A stretch of 64,000 nt of DNA. It comes from Arabiibacter massiliensis. GTDB taxonomy: Bacteria > Actinomycetota > Coriobacteriia > Coriobacteriales > Eggerthellaceae. Both the position numbers and the translations under genes were made by a program. Positions 32,374-41,503 of this stretch are shown piece after piece. Numbering within the stretch: position 1 is the stretch's first letter; each line of letters begins with the position of its first letter. The DNA lies in contig NZ_LT827021.1 in the NCBI RefSeq assembly GCF_900169505.1, forward strand, positions 2,449,400-2,513,399, read 5' to 3'. Under the pieces are notes generated by a model. That model was not told the origin of the DNA, ran no database searches, and saw only the letters and a list, made by a program, of their open reading frames with translations.

Positions 32374-33486
32374 TCAGCCCAATTCGCCGTTTTCTCGCTT
32401 CTCCATAAGGTATTCGCGAAAGTAGGGGAGTTCGAATGCCACCACGCCGCGCCCTTGTTGCCCGATGACGCCTGCTTCGATAAGTCGTTTGCGATACTGT
32501 GCAACCTGTGCCGAAGATCGGTTGAGGCGGGCTACGAGGTCGGCGATTCGACTCTCCCGCTCGTCTTGGAGCATGGCACTCGCAAAGCGTACGTCTTCTG
32601 GCGACAGCTCGCGGAACGTCGCCTCGAGAATGCGCGCCCGCAACTCTTCGCGCGCCACTGCGATGCCGCGATGGAAGTCTGCAGACGAAATACACTTGCT
32701 TTCAGGATTCGCGTCCCATGAGCGGTATCCCACAAGCTGCATCAGGAACGGGAATCCGCCGATTGCCTCGGTTGCGAGCTTCAGCCCTTCAACGTCGGCG
32801 CTGCGGCCGTTTTCCTGTATGGTTTTCAGGAGGGCATCCTCGATTTCGAAGTCGGCGATGCGGCCAAGTTGGGTTTGGGCACGTCTGAGGAAAGAGACCG
32901 TCTTGTTGCTGAGGAGTGCTGATATGTGATGGGGGAGGCCCGCCATGAGCAGAGCGACTTTGCGTCCTTCGCGTACAAAATGCTGGTAAACAGCGGCAAG
33001 CTGGATCATTTCATCAAGCTCGACATCAACCTCATCGACGGTGATCAAAAGACCTGCACCGCAGGTCTCCAGCTGGACGAGCAGATCTTCCATGCGTGAG
33101 CGCCAATTGCCAGCTGGCCGGCTCTTCTCCTCGAATCGAATGTCGATCACTTGCGGGATACCTATTCCTGCAAGGCTAGGTCCGTTTTCGGTGTCGATCA
33201 GATGGGCCGCCTGTTTGCGAACGCGTATCTCGATATCGTCAAGCATGCCGGGAAGGGCGGTAACGCTAGCTGTGATCCATCCGCGCTCCTCGGCCTTGTG
33301 GGCGAGCAGGGTGAGCAAAGTTGTTTTTCCCGTGCCTCTGGCGCCGGAGATGATCGTAGTGAGCTCCGGTTTGCGCTGTTCGCTGCGAAAAGCCCGGACA
33401 AGATTGTCGACCACCAGCTTTCTCCCGGCAAGATGAGCGGGAGCTTCGCCAAAGCTTGGTGTGAAAGGATTCTCCACGCTGCCCAT
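32374..33486 (-). CDS. AAA ATPase with C-terminal winged helix (cassette 2)
   Basis: A 370-residue protein. The ATPase domain has Walker A GARGTGKTTL near residue 46 and Walker B GLLITVDEVD near residue 135. The C-terminal region (SRIADLVARLNRSSAQVAQYRKRLIEAG) is a winged helix. It resembles orphan AAA_16-type ATPases of unknown role. It has no DUF4143 domain, unlike its neighbours. The start is uncertain: ATG 33486 has only a weak ribosome site, and TTG 33501 would add five residues. Three 20-bp tandem units lie directly upstream, which the winged helix could bind. Confidence 0.8.
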   Translation of the reverse strand: MGSVENPFTPSFGEAPAHLAGRKLVVDNLVRAFRSEQRKPELTTIISGARGTGKTTLLTLLAHKAEERGWITASVTALPGMLDDIEIRVRKQAAHLIDTENGPSLAGIGIPQVIDIRFEEKSRPAGNWRSRMEDLLVQLETCGAGLLITVDEVDVELDEMIQLAAVYQHFVREGRKVALLMAGLPHHISALLSNKTVSFLRRAQTQLGRIADFEIEDALLKTIQENGRSADVEGLKLATEAIGGFPFLMQLVGYRSWDANPESKCISSADFHRGIAVAREELRARILEATFRELSPEDVRFASAMLQDERESRIADLVARLNRSSAQVAQYRKRLIEAGVIGQQGRGVVAFELPYFREYLMEKRENGELG

Positions 33487-33500
33487 AATCAACCCAGCCA

Positions 33501-33560
33501 ATTTTCTCTCAGTAGTTCTAAGTTTCTCTAAGTTATTCTAAGTTTCTCTTAAATCGTAAA
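33501..33560. repeat. Iteron array D: three imperfect 20-bp tandem units
   Basis: The tttctct core recurs at 33503, 33523 and 33543. The second and third units begin agtttctct, preceded by ttcta. It lies immediately upstream of cassette 2, in an AT-rich stretch. Confidence 0.8.
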
Positions 33561-33731
33561 GAAATGCAAGGCTTCTTGACTATGCGAACGAGGCAACGAT
33601 GGCTCTGCAGGATATCGGAAGCCCGATAGGTGATCACGAGTTGGGAAAACGCCGAGGTCTCGTCACAGGCGAGGCGTTGAAGTGCTCCTTGAGCCGTCGT
33701 TGCCTCGAAAAAGTTGTCCGACGGCGGTGAA

Positions 33732-33763
33732 TGGCAAAAAGGGGACTGTCCCCTTTTATGCCA
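33732..33763. repeat. GGGGACwGTCCCC palindromic repeat, arm type B
   Basis: The arms tggcaaaaa and ttttatgcca surround the shared core. It is the first of a tandem pair. Confidence 0.88.
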
Positions 33764-33767
33764 AAGC

Positions 33768-33798
33768 GTCCCAAACGGGGACAGTCCCCGTTTGGGAC
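33768..33798. repeat. GGGGACwGTCCCC palindromic repeat, arm type A
   Basis: A perfect 31-base palindrome (15+1+15) with gtcccaaac arms, 12 bases from the end of the surface protein gene. Confidence 0.92.
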
Positions 33799-33809
33799 AG
33801 TTCGACTTC

Positions 33810-36800
33810 CTAGGGACGGCGGCGGATGCGGACGGTGACGACGATGGCGGCCGCTGCGGCTGAGGCGCACACAACCAGCAAAATCCAGGGCAACGGGAAG
33901 TCGCCGGTGCGCACGAGGGCCTTGGGGTGCGCGGGGTCGCCGGACGTCGGGACGGTCGGATTCGGGTCGGGACCGGGAGTCGGGCCAGGGCCGGGATCCG
34001 GCTCGGCCGCGCGCTCGGCATTGCCGTACAGCACGACGGATCCGGTGCTGCCTGCGGGGATGGTCGTCTCGGCCTTCTGCGTGAACTGCCAATCGGCGTA
34101 CCAGGCGTTCGAGCCGGGCACGGCATCCTCGAACAGGGGCGGCTCAAGTTTCACCTCGTCGAGCACTGTGTACGTGAGCGGGTTGCCGGCCGGGTTCGTC
34201 CCCCAGAACGAGGCGTAGTAGATGGGGTATTCCACGAGCGACCACTTGGCGTGCAGCGTGAGGTCGTCGAGCACGCCCTGCGGGATGCAGTCGATGGGCT
34301 GCGTGAAGTCGGGGTCGAGGAACCAGCCCTCGAACGCGTAGCCCGCCCGCGTCGCCGGCAGCAGGCTCACGGCGCTGCTGTCGTGCGTGAGTACGGTGGG
34401 GTTGGCGGGGTGGTTCTCGCCGCCGTTCAGCTCGTAGGAGACGGTGCGCTCGATCTGGCTCCACTTGCTGAACACGACGGCATCGCCCACCAGGTTCCGC
34501 AGGTTTTCGTGGGTGAGCGGGGTCGAGAGCGCCTCGTCGAGGTACCAGCCCTCGAACGTCTGGCCCACCATGTCGATCTCCGGGCTGGGCAGCTCCATGG
34601 CCTGCGTGAACGCGCGCTTCAGGTCGGGCAGCTTGTCGCCGTCCACGTCGAAGTCCAGCATGCGGGCCTTGCGCGAGATATCGACGGTGCCGTAGTTGAT
34701 GAAGAGCGTGGCCGTGGTGAACACGTGCGTGGTGTTACCGTCGGAGGGTTTGTAGGTGGCTTCCACCTGGAACACCTTCGGTTCATTCGCGCCTATTCGC
34801 CAAGGGGTGTTTTTCGTGTCGTCCGAAGGGCAGTTGTTCTCATAGAGAACTTCCCCGTCGCCGTTCAGTTGTGCGGTGTTGTAGGCCTGTCCCTGCTCCA
34901 GCTTCTTGGCGGTTGGGTTGTAGGCCTTCACGGTCAAGGACTGGATCTCGCCGATGCAGGGATTGCCGTCGGCGTCCGTCACCTTGACTTTCAGATCGAA
35001 GGTGTCCCCGTAATCGCAGAACACCTCGTCGCCGTGCTGCACCACCGTGCTCCCCGTCACCTCGAACGAGATGTTAGGCACCAGCTTCCCCGCATCGCTC
35101 TGGTCGGAGGCGGCGTCCACCCTGAGCGTTGCCGGGTTCGACAGGGCCGCCTGGTTCGGGATGGCGGATGCGTCGAGCACCTCCACGCGGTAGCGATGCT
35201 TGTCGTAGCCGCTCTTCGTGACGTTCTCGAGGGTCAAGGTCTTGCCGGTCTTGCCGACCAGCTTCTTCCACGTGGCGTAATACTCATCGCTCTCGGTGTC
35301 CAGCTCGTACCACTGGTAAGCCAGCTGCCCGCCCGCCTGGGGCGTCGCCTCCACGGTGAACGCAGCCGTTCCGCCTTCCTTCACGTTGAGGTTCGCCGGG
35401 TGCGCGGTGATGGCGGGCGCGCCGGGCCCGTTCGTGTAGCCGGAGACGGCCGGGCCCAAGACGCTCGGATTGCTCCCGCTCTGGGAGGCATACGATTGGA
35501 ACTTGATCTGCTGCTCTTCGCCCGCCACCCCGCGCGTCGTGTAGTTATTCGTCGTGCCGAGCACCGAACCCGTGACGTTCCACGTGCCCTGCGTGCTGGG
35601 GGTGGCGATGCCGTATTGCTCGGCTGGCCGCGTGGTGTCGTTGCTCCACGCCCAGACGATGTCGGTGCCTTGGGTGCTGTAGGGAACCGCCCAGCGCGGC
35701 AGGCTCCTCGGGGCGCTGTCCGGCCCCGTGCCTGTTACCAGGTATCCGATGACGAACGGGTGGCTCGCCAAGGCATCGGTCTGCCACACCGCCATCTGCA
35801 CGCTGTGGCCGTAGGAGTCGCAGCCCTTGGGCAGCGGCGGGAGGCTGGTCGAGAACGTCTCGCCGGTGGCGGTGGACGTCGTCCAGTTTCCGCCGCCCAC
35901 GATGTCCACGTCCCAGCCGCCGGTGATGGAGCCCCTCATGGCGCCGAACAACGACGTTTCGACGGCGATGCTCGCGGACAGGCCGCCTCCCAGCGCGAGC
36001 TCGAACCCATGGGTGAACCCGGACGAATCCGTCACGCTCGCCTCGGCGGTGACGGAGCCGCCTTCCGCCGTGACATCGAGGAGCTGGCTGGTGGCAAGCG
36101 CCTTCGTGCCGTCTTCCTCATGCACCTTCGGCAGGCTGTCCGCGTTCGCGGGATACGTGGTGGGGTCGCCCGGCTGGTGGGGGAACAAGTCCTTCATCTC
36201 GATACGATCGTCCTTGCTGCGCCACCTTTCGCACAAGGCGTTGTACTTCTGCACCGTGAGCATGCTCAGGGCGGGCGCGTGCGTGCTGATCACCTTGAAA
36301 GGCACGGTGCAATCGCCCACGCTCTGCCCCACCATGCTCGGGTCCCATTCCTTCGTCGGGTCGACCATCTTGGCGAGCTTGTTGTATTGATCGAGGTATT
36401 CCTCGGTCACGATGAACTTCGGCACGTACACGTCGTACTCGTACACCACCACGGGCGTGGCCTGGCACACCACCATGTCGCGCCCGGCCTGCTCCGTGTA
36501 GGTGAGCGACCGGCTCACCTCGTGCTCTTGGGTGTAGCTTCCTATGTAGCTCGCCGCGACGTGGAAGTCGAAGCCGCCGCCCCCAAGAATGTTGGTGCCG
36601 AAGAAGCCCGAGCCCACCAGCAACTCGGCCGCTACGTTGAAGCTGCCTCCCACCTGCCAGCTTCCGCCGCTTCCGCTCGCGGTGGTTTGGTTGATGCCGA
36701 ACGACGTGGAGCCGATGGCGTAGTCGCCGCCCTGCAGCTCGCTCCAGTAAGGCGCGCCGCCCAGCACGGCGAGGGGCGTGGGCGCGCTCCAACCGTAGCT

Positions 36801-38633
36801 CTTGGACTTCAGCTGGAACTGGTACGCGTTGGTCTTGTTGACCTCGCACCGCGCCAAGGTGAGGAACGTGCCGTTGTCGCGGGTGTCCTTGTTCTCGAGG
36901 TAGCCGAGGTCGGTGTCGTGGGCGACGAGCGTGTCGTTGTTGGAGTAGATCCAGCGCACATCGTAGGTCAGCCGGTAGTTGACCACGGGGTCGATCGCGC
37001 CGCTCTGCACGATTATCTGCTCGGTGCCCACGTTCATCTTCGCGAAGTTCCCGCTCACGGCCTTCTTTATGAAGTGGTTGCGGCCGCCCGTGAGGCTCAT
37101 CTTGAATTGCTTGGCGAATGCGCCGTTCCTGAACAGGTCGGCCTCGCTTTTGCCTGCTGCCGGGGAGTCGGCGGAGAGCGTGAACACGACCCCCTCCACG
37201 AACAGGGCATTTTTCTGGTTGCGGAGGAACTTGCCCGTGGCTGTTGCGGCGGGCTCGCACATCTCGTAGTCGACGTACACGTCTTCGATGGCTTCGACTT
37301 CCTTCGGCTGGTCCCAGACGGGTTGGTAGCCGCGGGAGGAGTCGTAGGTGAACATTTGCACGAGGTTCTTCTTCGAGTTCATCCTGCCTGCGTGATCGCT
37401 TTTGCCGTAGCCTTCGTTGCAATGGCCGGCCACCACCAGCTCGGGCACGCCGTTTTCGTTGAGGTCGGTTTGAAGGGCCGAGGCGAACCGCATCCGATGG
37501 TTGCCGGACGTCATCTCGCATTCGAACGCCTTCTTCAATTCGCCTGGAGCGCCGCCGGTCGAGTAGATGAACATCATGGGGTCGTGCTTCTGGCTGGAAG
37601 ATCCGAAATCGTTCGAGCGGGGATAGCTCACGTTGATCACCAGATCGTCGTAGCCGTCGTGGGAGAACGTGGACAGGTGCACGATGGGCCTGCGCCAGTC
37701 TTCGGAGGGGAGGAAGAAACGACTGTCCATGTCGGCGAGGGGGATATTCTGCTTCAGGTGAAGACCATTTTCGTCGAGTTCGTAGATGAGGAGGGACGGG
37801 TACCGGAGGGGGACCGCCGGCGCGGGGCAGTACACCGCAAGTTGCTGGTTGCCGTTGTCCGTGTGGTAGAAGTTGCCGGCGGCCATGGCCGTCAACCCCA
37901 GGGAGCCCTCCTGCTCGATGTTCGAAACCAGGTCGGGAGCGTTGGCCAGATAGTTGTACACCGCCGCGACCTTCGCAGGCGATTTGCCGCTTTCGTAGCG
38001 GCGGACGAAAATCTCCTGCTTGCTATTGCGATCGCCTATCGTGTCGGGGAAGGTGCCCGTATAGAGCGTGTTCTCCACGATGAAGTCCTCGCCGTTGTAT
38101 TTGAGCGGGATGGCGTCGTTTGCGTGGTATTGGAAGCGCTTCCAGTCGTTGGTGATGGAATGCGAAGAGCCGATGGACTTCTTGAGCATGCTGTCGAGCC
38201 CGTCGCCGGAGTTCACCAGATAATCGAGGCTGTCGGCGACGGCGGTCATGCCGGTGTCGCTTTCGTTCTTGTTCACGTAGCCGATGAACAGGTTCTGCGG
38301 GTCGAGGCTTTTGTAGCCCGAGAGCGGGTCGGTGGAGGTGTCGTCGTTGAAGTCCGTCGGCACGTTCGCGGTGTCGATGCCGAAGTCCTTGTACGCGGAC
38401 GGGTCGTCGAAGTAGTTGGCCTGGGAGGTGGAGGGGGCGGCCGCTGCCGCCGTGCCGTCGACGGCGGGGAGGGCCTCGGGGTCAACGGTGCCGTCGACGG
38501 CGGGGAGGGCCTCGGGGTCAACGGCCGCGTCGTCGTCCGCCCACGCGCGCGGCAGGGGCATGAGGGTGAAGGCCAAGACCAGGGACAGCAGCACGTTCGC
38601 AGGTGCGCAGGCGGCGCGGCGGATGGTGTTCAT
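33810..38633 (-). CDS. Giant secreted surface protein with Ig-like and InlB-type repeats
   Basis: A 1607-residue protein. A signal peptide (MNTIRRAACAPANVLLSLVL to AWA) leads into a tandem 12-residue duplication (VDPEALPAVDGT twice). A long region of about 1000 residues is not recognised. An Ig-like domain follows near residues 1070-1175 (AITAHPANLNVKEGGTAAF, YQWYEL), then two Listeria-type B repeats near 1360 and 1435 (FEGWYLDE, FEGWFLDPDF), and a Pro-rich stalk (PGPGPTPGPDPNP). The end reads ALVRTGDFPLP, a hydrophobic helix, then RIRRRP, which looks like a variant sortase sorting signal lacking LPxTG. Probably a cell-wall-attached adhesin. ATG 38633 follows gaggagcg. Confidence 0.85.
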   Translation of the reverse strand: MNTIRRAACAPANVLLSLVLAFTLMPLPRAWADDDAAVDPEALPAVDGTVDPEALPAVDGTAAAAAPSTSQANYFDDPSAYKDFGIDTANVPTDFNDDTSTDPLSGYKSLDPQNLFIGYVNKNESDTGMTAVADSLDYLVNSGDGLDSMLKKSIGSSHSITNDWKRFQYHANDAIPLKYNGEDFIVENTLYTGTFPDTIGDRNSKQEIFVRRYESGKSPAKVAAVYNYLANAPDLVSNIEQEGSLGLTAMAAGNFYHTDNGNQQLAVYCPAPAVPLRYPSLLIYELDENGLHLKQNIPLADMDSRFFLPSEDWRRPIVHLSTFSHDGYDDLVINVSYPRSNDFGSSSQKHDPMMFIYSTGGAPGELKKAFECEMTSGNHRMRFASALQTDLNENGVPELVVAGHCNEGYGKSDHAGRMNSKKNLVQMFTYDSSRGYQPVWDQPKEVEAIEDVYVDYEMCEPAATATGKFLRNQKNALFVEGVVFTLSADSPAAGKSEADLFRNGAFAKQFKMSLTGGRNHFIKKAVSGNFAKMNVGTEQIIVQSGAIDPVVNYRLTYDVRWIYSNNDTLVAHDTDLGYLENKDTRDNGTFLTLARCEVNKTNAYQFQLKSKSYGWSAPTPLAVLGGAPYWSELQGGDYAIGSTSFGINQTTASGSGGSWQVGGSFNVAAELLVGSGFFGTNILGGGGFDFHVAASYIGSYTQEHEVSRSLTYTEQAGRDMVVCQATPVVVYEYDVYVPKFIVTEEYLDQYNKLAKMVDPTKEWDPSMVGQSVGDCTVPFKVISTHAPALSMLTVQKYNALCERWRSKDDRIEMKDLFPHQPGDPTTYPANADSLPKVHEEDGTKALATSQLLDVTAEGGSVTAEASVTDSSGFTHGFELALGGGLSASIAVETSLFGAMRGSITGGWDVDIVGGGNWTTSTATGETFSTSLPPLPKGCDSYGHSVQMAVWQTDALASHPFVIGYLVTGTGPDSAPRSLPRWAVPYSTQGTDIVWAWSNDTTRPAEQYGIATPSTQGTWNVTGSVLGTTNNYTTRGVAGEEQQIKFQSYASQSGSNPSVLGPAVSGYTNGPGAPAITAHPANLNVKEGGTAAFTVEATPQAGGQLAYQWYELDTESDEYYATWKKLVGKTGKTLTLENVTKSGYDKHRYRVEVLDASAIPNQAALSNPATLRVDAASDQSDAGKLVPNISFEVTGSTVVQHGDEVFCDYGDTFDLKVKVTDADGNPCIGEIQSLTVKAYNPTAKKLEQGQAYNTAQLNGDGEVLYENNCPSDDTKNTPWRIGANEPKVFQVEATYKPSDGNTTHVFTTATLFINYGTVDISRKARMLDFDVDGDKLPDLKRAFTQAMELPSPEIDMVGQTFEGWYLDEALSTPLTHENLRNLVGDAVVFSKWSQIERTVSYELNGGENHPANPTVLTHDSSAVSLLPATRAGYAFEGWFLDPDFTQPIDCIPQGVLDDLTLHAKWSLVEYPIYYASFWGTNPAGNPLTYTVLDEVKLEPPLFEDAVPGSNAWYADWQFTQKAETTIPAGSTGSVVLYGNAERAAEPDPGPGPTPGPDPNPTVPTSGDPAHPKALVRTGDFPLPWILLVVCASAAAAAIVVTVRIRRRP
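38452..38523. repeat. 36-bp tandem duplication in the surface protein gene
   Basis: Two near-identical in-frame 36-base copies start at 38452 and 38488 and encode VDPEALPAVDGT twice, just after the signal peptide. Copy number could vary between strains. Confidence 0.9.
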
Positions 38634-38829
38634 GAAACGCTCCTCGGCATCGTGAGGGGAATAACCCAACGTACCGCTTGACTATATCGCCCGCCAAGGC
38701 TCCGCGCCATCGTACCGTATGAAGTTTTGTCGCTTCCCCTTCAGCCCTTCTCCGAAAAAAGGCGGCAGCGCACGGGCACTTGCTCTATAGTGGAGAACGT
38801 GCCGAGCCTATGGGGAGCAAGGGGGTGTG

Positions 38830-41403
38830 ATGGACGCAGGGAGGTTCGCGGCGGAGGCGGTTTCAGCGGCCGCGCCGCGTGCGGCGCTCATGCGGCGGCT
38901 GGACGAGGCCAGCGCCACGCGCATCGTGTTCATCGAGGCCCCGGCCGGGTTCGGCAAGACGGTGTCCGCGCGCCTATGGCTGGCGGGGCGCAACGTGAAC
39001 GCGCGTTGGCTGTCGCTCGATGCCTACGATGACGCGCCCGCTCCGTTCTACCAGCAGCTCTGCGCAGCCGTCGCCAGCGCCGAGGAAGACGGCCCTGGCG
39101 CCGCCGCCTCTGCCGCCCCTGCCGACCCCGCCGCGTTCGCCGCCTCGCCCATCGAGCACGCCATGATGCTGGCCCGGACGCTTCCCGAGGAGGGCCCCGC
39201 CACCACGTTCGTGCTGGACGACTTCCATTGCATCGCGAACCGCGACCTGGTGCAATCGCTGCCGGCCTTCATCCGCCGGCTGCCGAGGCGCCTGCGCTTC
39301 CTCGTGCTCAGCCGCAGCGCCATGCCGACGCCGTTTCTGGACAAGCAGGTGCAGGACGAGGGCGTGGCCTGCGTGCGGGCCGACGAGCTGCTGTTCACGG
39401 CCGCGGAAATCCGCTCGTTTTTCGCAGTGCGCGGCCGCGAGCTGGCCGACGGGCAGGCCGAGGCGCTGCGCGAGGCGACGGGCGGCTGGGCGTTCGCCGT
39501 TGCGGCCATCGCGGCGGGCGACATGGTGGCCGACGGCGGCCGCACGGACGAGGCCTCCATCGCGCCGTTCCTCACCGCGCACGTGTGGAGCGCGCTCGAC
39601 GAGCCCACGCGCGACATGCTCGTGCGCGCGTCGGTGGTGTCCGATTTCACACCGCCGCTGTTCGCCCTGCTCACCGGATGCGACGACGCGCAAGCCGCCA
39701 TCGACGACCTCATGCGCCGCGGACTGTTCCTCTCGCGCATCGGCGTCGCGCGCGAGGGCGAGGGCGCGCGCTACCGCTTCCACGCGGTGTTCCTCGATTA
39801 CCTGCGGCGGCGTGCCGAGCTGGCGCATGTGGACGCGAAGGGCCTCAGCCGCACGGCCGCGCGCTACTACCACGGCGTGGGCGACGCGTACACGGCGCGG
39901 CGCTACGCGGTGCAGGGCGGCGACATGCGCCTGCTCAAGGCCCAGATTCTGGAGGAACTGCAATACGGCACGTCGCGCAACAACCGCTCCATCGCCGCCT
40001 ACGTGGACGACTTCCACCGCTCGCTGGCCAACCTGCCGGCCGACGCCCTCGAGCGCTACCCGTTCCTGTACATCTCGCTCGTGTGGTACCGCTACCTCAC
40101 GGGCGACCGCCCCGGCACCGAGGCCGCGCTCGACGCGCTGCACGCGCGGCTGCCCAAGATCGCGCTGCGCTACCCGCGGTTCTTCCAGGCGGCCGTCACC
40201 GTGGAGCTCATCGATCCGCGCACCTCGCTGGCGTCGCTGGCCGTGCGGCTGGAGAAGCTGCCGAAGCTGCCGTTTCGGCGCACCGGCCAGCAGATGGCTT
40301 CCATCACCATCAACCTGCCGTTCGCGCACCGGTGCCTGCGCGATTTCAGCGAGTTCGTGCTCATGCCGTCGTTCGAGCGGCTTGAGCGCACGGTGGGGGC
40401 GGTGTTCAGCGAGTACTTCGCCGCGGCGTTGGCGGCGTGCGAGGCCGGGTTCGCCCTGGAGCGGGCCGAGTTCGCGCGCGCCGACGAGCTGGCGCTGCGC
40501 GCGTATCGCACGTACCTGGGGCCGTCGTCGTCCGAGGAGGCGCTGTTCGTGGTGGCCTCTCTGCAGATGAGCGCCGCCTTCGCGTCCGGCGACGACGAGG
40601 GTGTGGCGCGCGAGGCCGCGAACATCGAGCAGCTCATGGCCATGCGCGAGGCGCAGTTCTTGGAGCCGAACTACCTGGCGCTGCGCACCGACCAGGCCCT
40701 GCGCTCGGGCGACGCGGCCGCCGCCGAGACGTGGCTCTCGCACTACTTCGTGCGCGACGAGGGCACGCTCATGCTGTTCCGCATGGTCACGTACCTCACC
40801 ACCGTGCGCGCCTACGTGGCGCTCGGCCGCAACGAGGCCGCCGCCGACCTGGCCGCGCGCGTGGCCGAGTTGGCGCGCTCGTTCGCGCGCACCATCGACG
40901 AGGCCGAGGCGTGCACGCTGGGGGCCATCGCCCAGTACCGCGCCGGCGCGATGGAGGCGTCCGACGCGCTCATCGACCGCGCCGTGGAGCTGCTCGAGCC
41001 CTACGGTTTCGTGGCGACGCTGGCCATGGAGGGCACGGCCGCCGCCCCGCTGGTCAAGCGCGCGAAAGCCCGTTGGTTGCGCAAGGCCGGGGACGCCGAC
41101 AGCGCGAGCGCCGAGGACGAGCGCGTGCGCTACCTCAACCGCGTGTCCATCGCGTTGCAGGAGCAGGCATCGCGCCGCAGCGGTCTGCCCGGCGACGTCC
41201 CCGCCAAGCTGAAGCTGTCCAAGCAGCAGGCCCGTATGCTGGAACTGCTGGCGCGCGGCTGCACGAACGCCGAGATAGTGCAGATCACCGGCCTGTCCCT
41301 CTCCACCGTGAAAACCCACACCGCCAACGCCTACCGCAAGCTCAACGCCCACACCGCCGAGGAAGCCGTCCTGGAAGCCCGCCGCCGAGGCCTGATCGGA
41401 TAA
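38830..41403 (+). CDS. Large MalT-type LuxR regulator (LAL family)
   Basis: An 857-residue protein. It has an N-terminal P-loop NTPase (APAGFGKTVSARLWL near residue 38, Walker B TTFVLDDFH), a central helical tetratricopeptide-like region, and a C-terminal LuxR helix-turn-helix (LSKQQARMLELLARGCTNAEI, then GLSLSTVKTHTANAYRKLN). LAL proteins are signal-responsive activators needing ATP. The start may be ATG 38830 or the overlapping GTG 38827, both behind aaggggg. It is divergent from the giant surface protein, which it may control. It is similar in layout to the LAL protein at 48791. Confidence 0.88.
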   Translation: MDAGRFAAEAVSAAAPRAALMRRLDEASATRIVFIEAPAGFGKTVSARLWLAGRNVNARWLSLDAYDDAPAPFYQQLCAAVASAEEDGPGAAASAAPADPAAFAASPIEHAMMLARTLPEEGPATTFVLDDFHCIANRDLVQSLPAFIRRLPRRLRFLVLSRSAMPTPFLDKQVQDEGVACVRADELLFTAAEIRSFFAVRGRELADGQAEALREATGGWAFAVAAIAAGDMVADGGRTDEASIAPFLTAHVWSALDEPTRDMLVRASVVSDFTPPLFALLTGCDDAQAAIDDLMRRGLFLSRIGVAREGEGARYRFHAVFLDYLRRRAELAHVDAKGLSRTAARYYHGVGDAYTARRYAVQGGDMRLLKAQILEELQYGTSRNNRSIAAYVDDFHRSLANLPADALERYPFLYISLVWYRYLTGDRPGTEAALDALHARLPKIALRYPRFFQAAVTVELIDPRTSLASLAVRLEKLPKLPFRRTGQQMASITINLPFAHRCLRDFSEFVLMPSFERLERTVGAVFSEYFAAALAACEAGFALERAEFARADELALRAYRTYLGPSSSEEALFVVASLQMSAAFASGDDEGVAREAANIEQLMAMREAQFLEPNYLALRTDQALRSGDAAAAETWLSHYFVRDEGTLMLFRMVTYLTTVRAYVALGRNEAAADLAARVAELARSFARTIDEAEACTLGAIAQYRAGAMEASDALIDRAVELLEPYGFVATLAMEGTAAAPLVKRAKARWLRKAGDADSASAEDERVRYLNRVSIALQEQASRRSGLPGDVPAKLKLSKQQARMLELLARGCTNAEIVQITGLSLSTVKTHTANAYRKLNAHTAEEAVLEARRRGLIG

Positions 41404-41431
41404 ATGGCATAAAAGGGGACTGTCCCCTTTT
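41403..41431. repeat. Truncated type B palindromic repeat fused to another repeat
   Basis: aatggcataaaa and the core are intact, but after the second tttt the sequence switches to ggagcgaagat, the arm of the hairpin found at 51529-51583. Confidence 0.8.
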
Positions 41432-41464
41432 GGAGCGAAGATCGTCGGTTGTTAGAGTGCGCGT

Positions 41465-41495
41465 GTCCCAAACGGGGACAGTCCCCATTTGGGAC
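41465..41495. repeat. GGGGACwGTCCCC palindromic repeat, arm type A
   Basis: A 31-base palindrome with one arm mismatch, nine bases from the end of the alkyl-sulfatase-like gene. Confidence 0.9.
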
Positions 41496-41503
41496 ATTTC
41501 GTC

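Noticed and set aside
33927..38681. A 1584-codon open frame antisense to the first giant surface protein
   Set aside because: GC-rich codon bias on the true strand keeps the opposite frame open. The translation is low-complexity Arg/Gly/Val/His, with no signal, domain or ribosome site.
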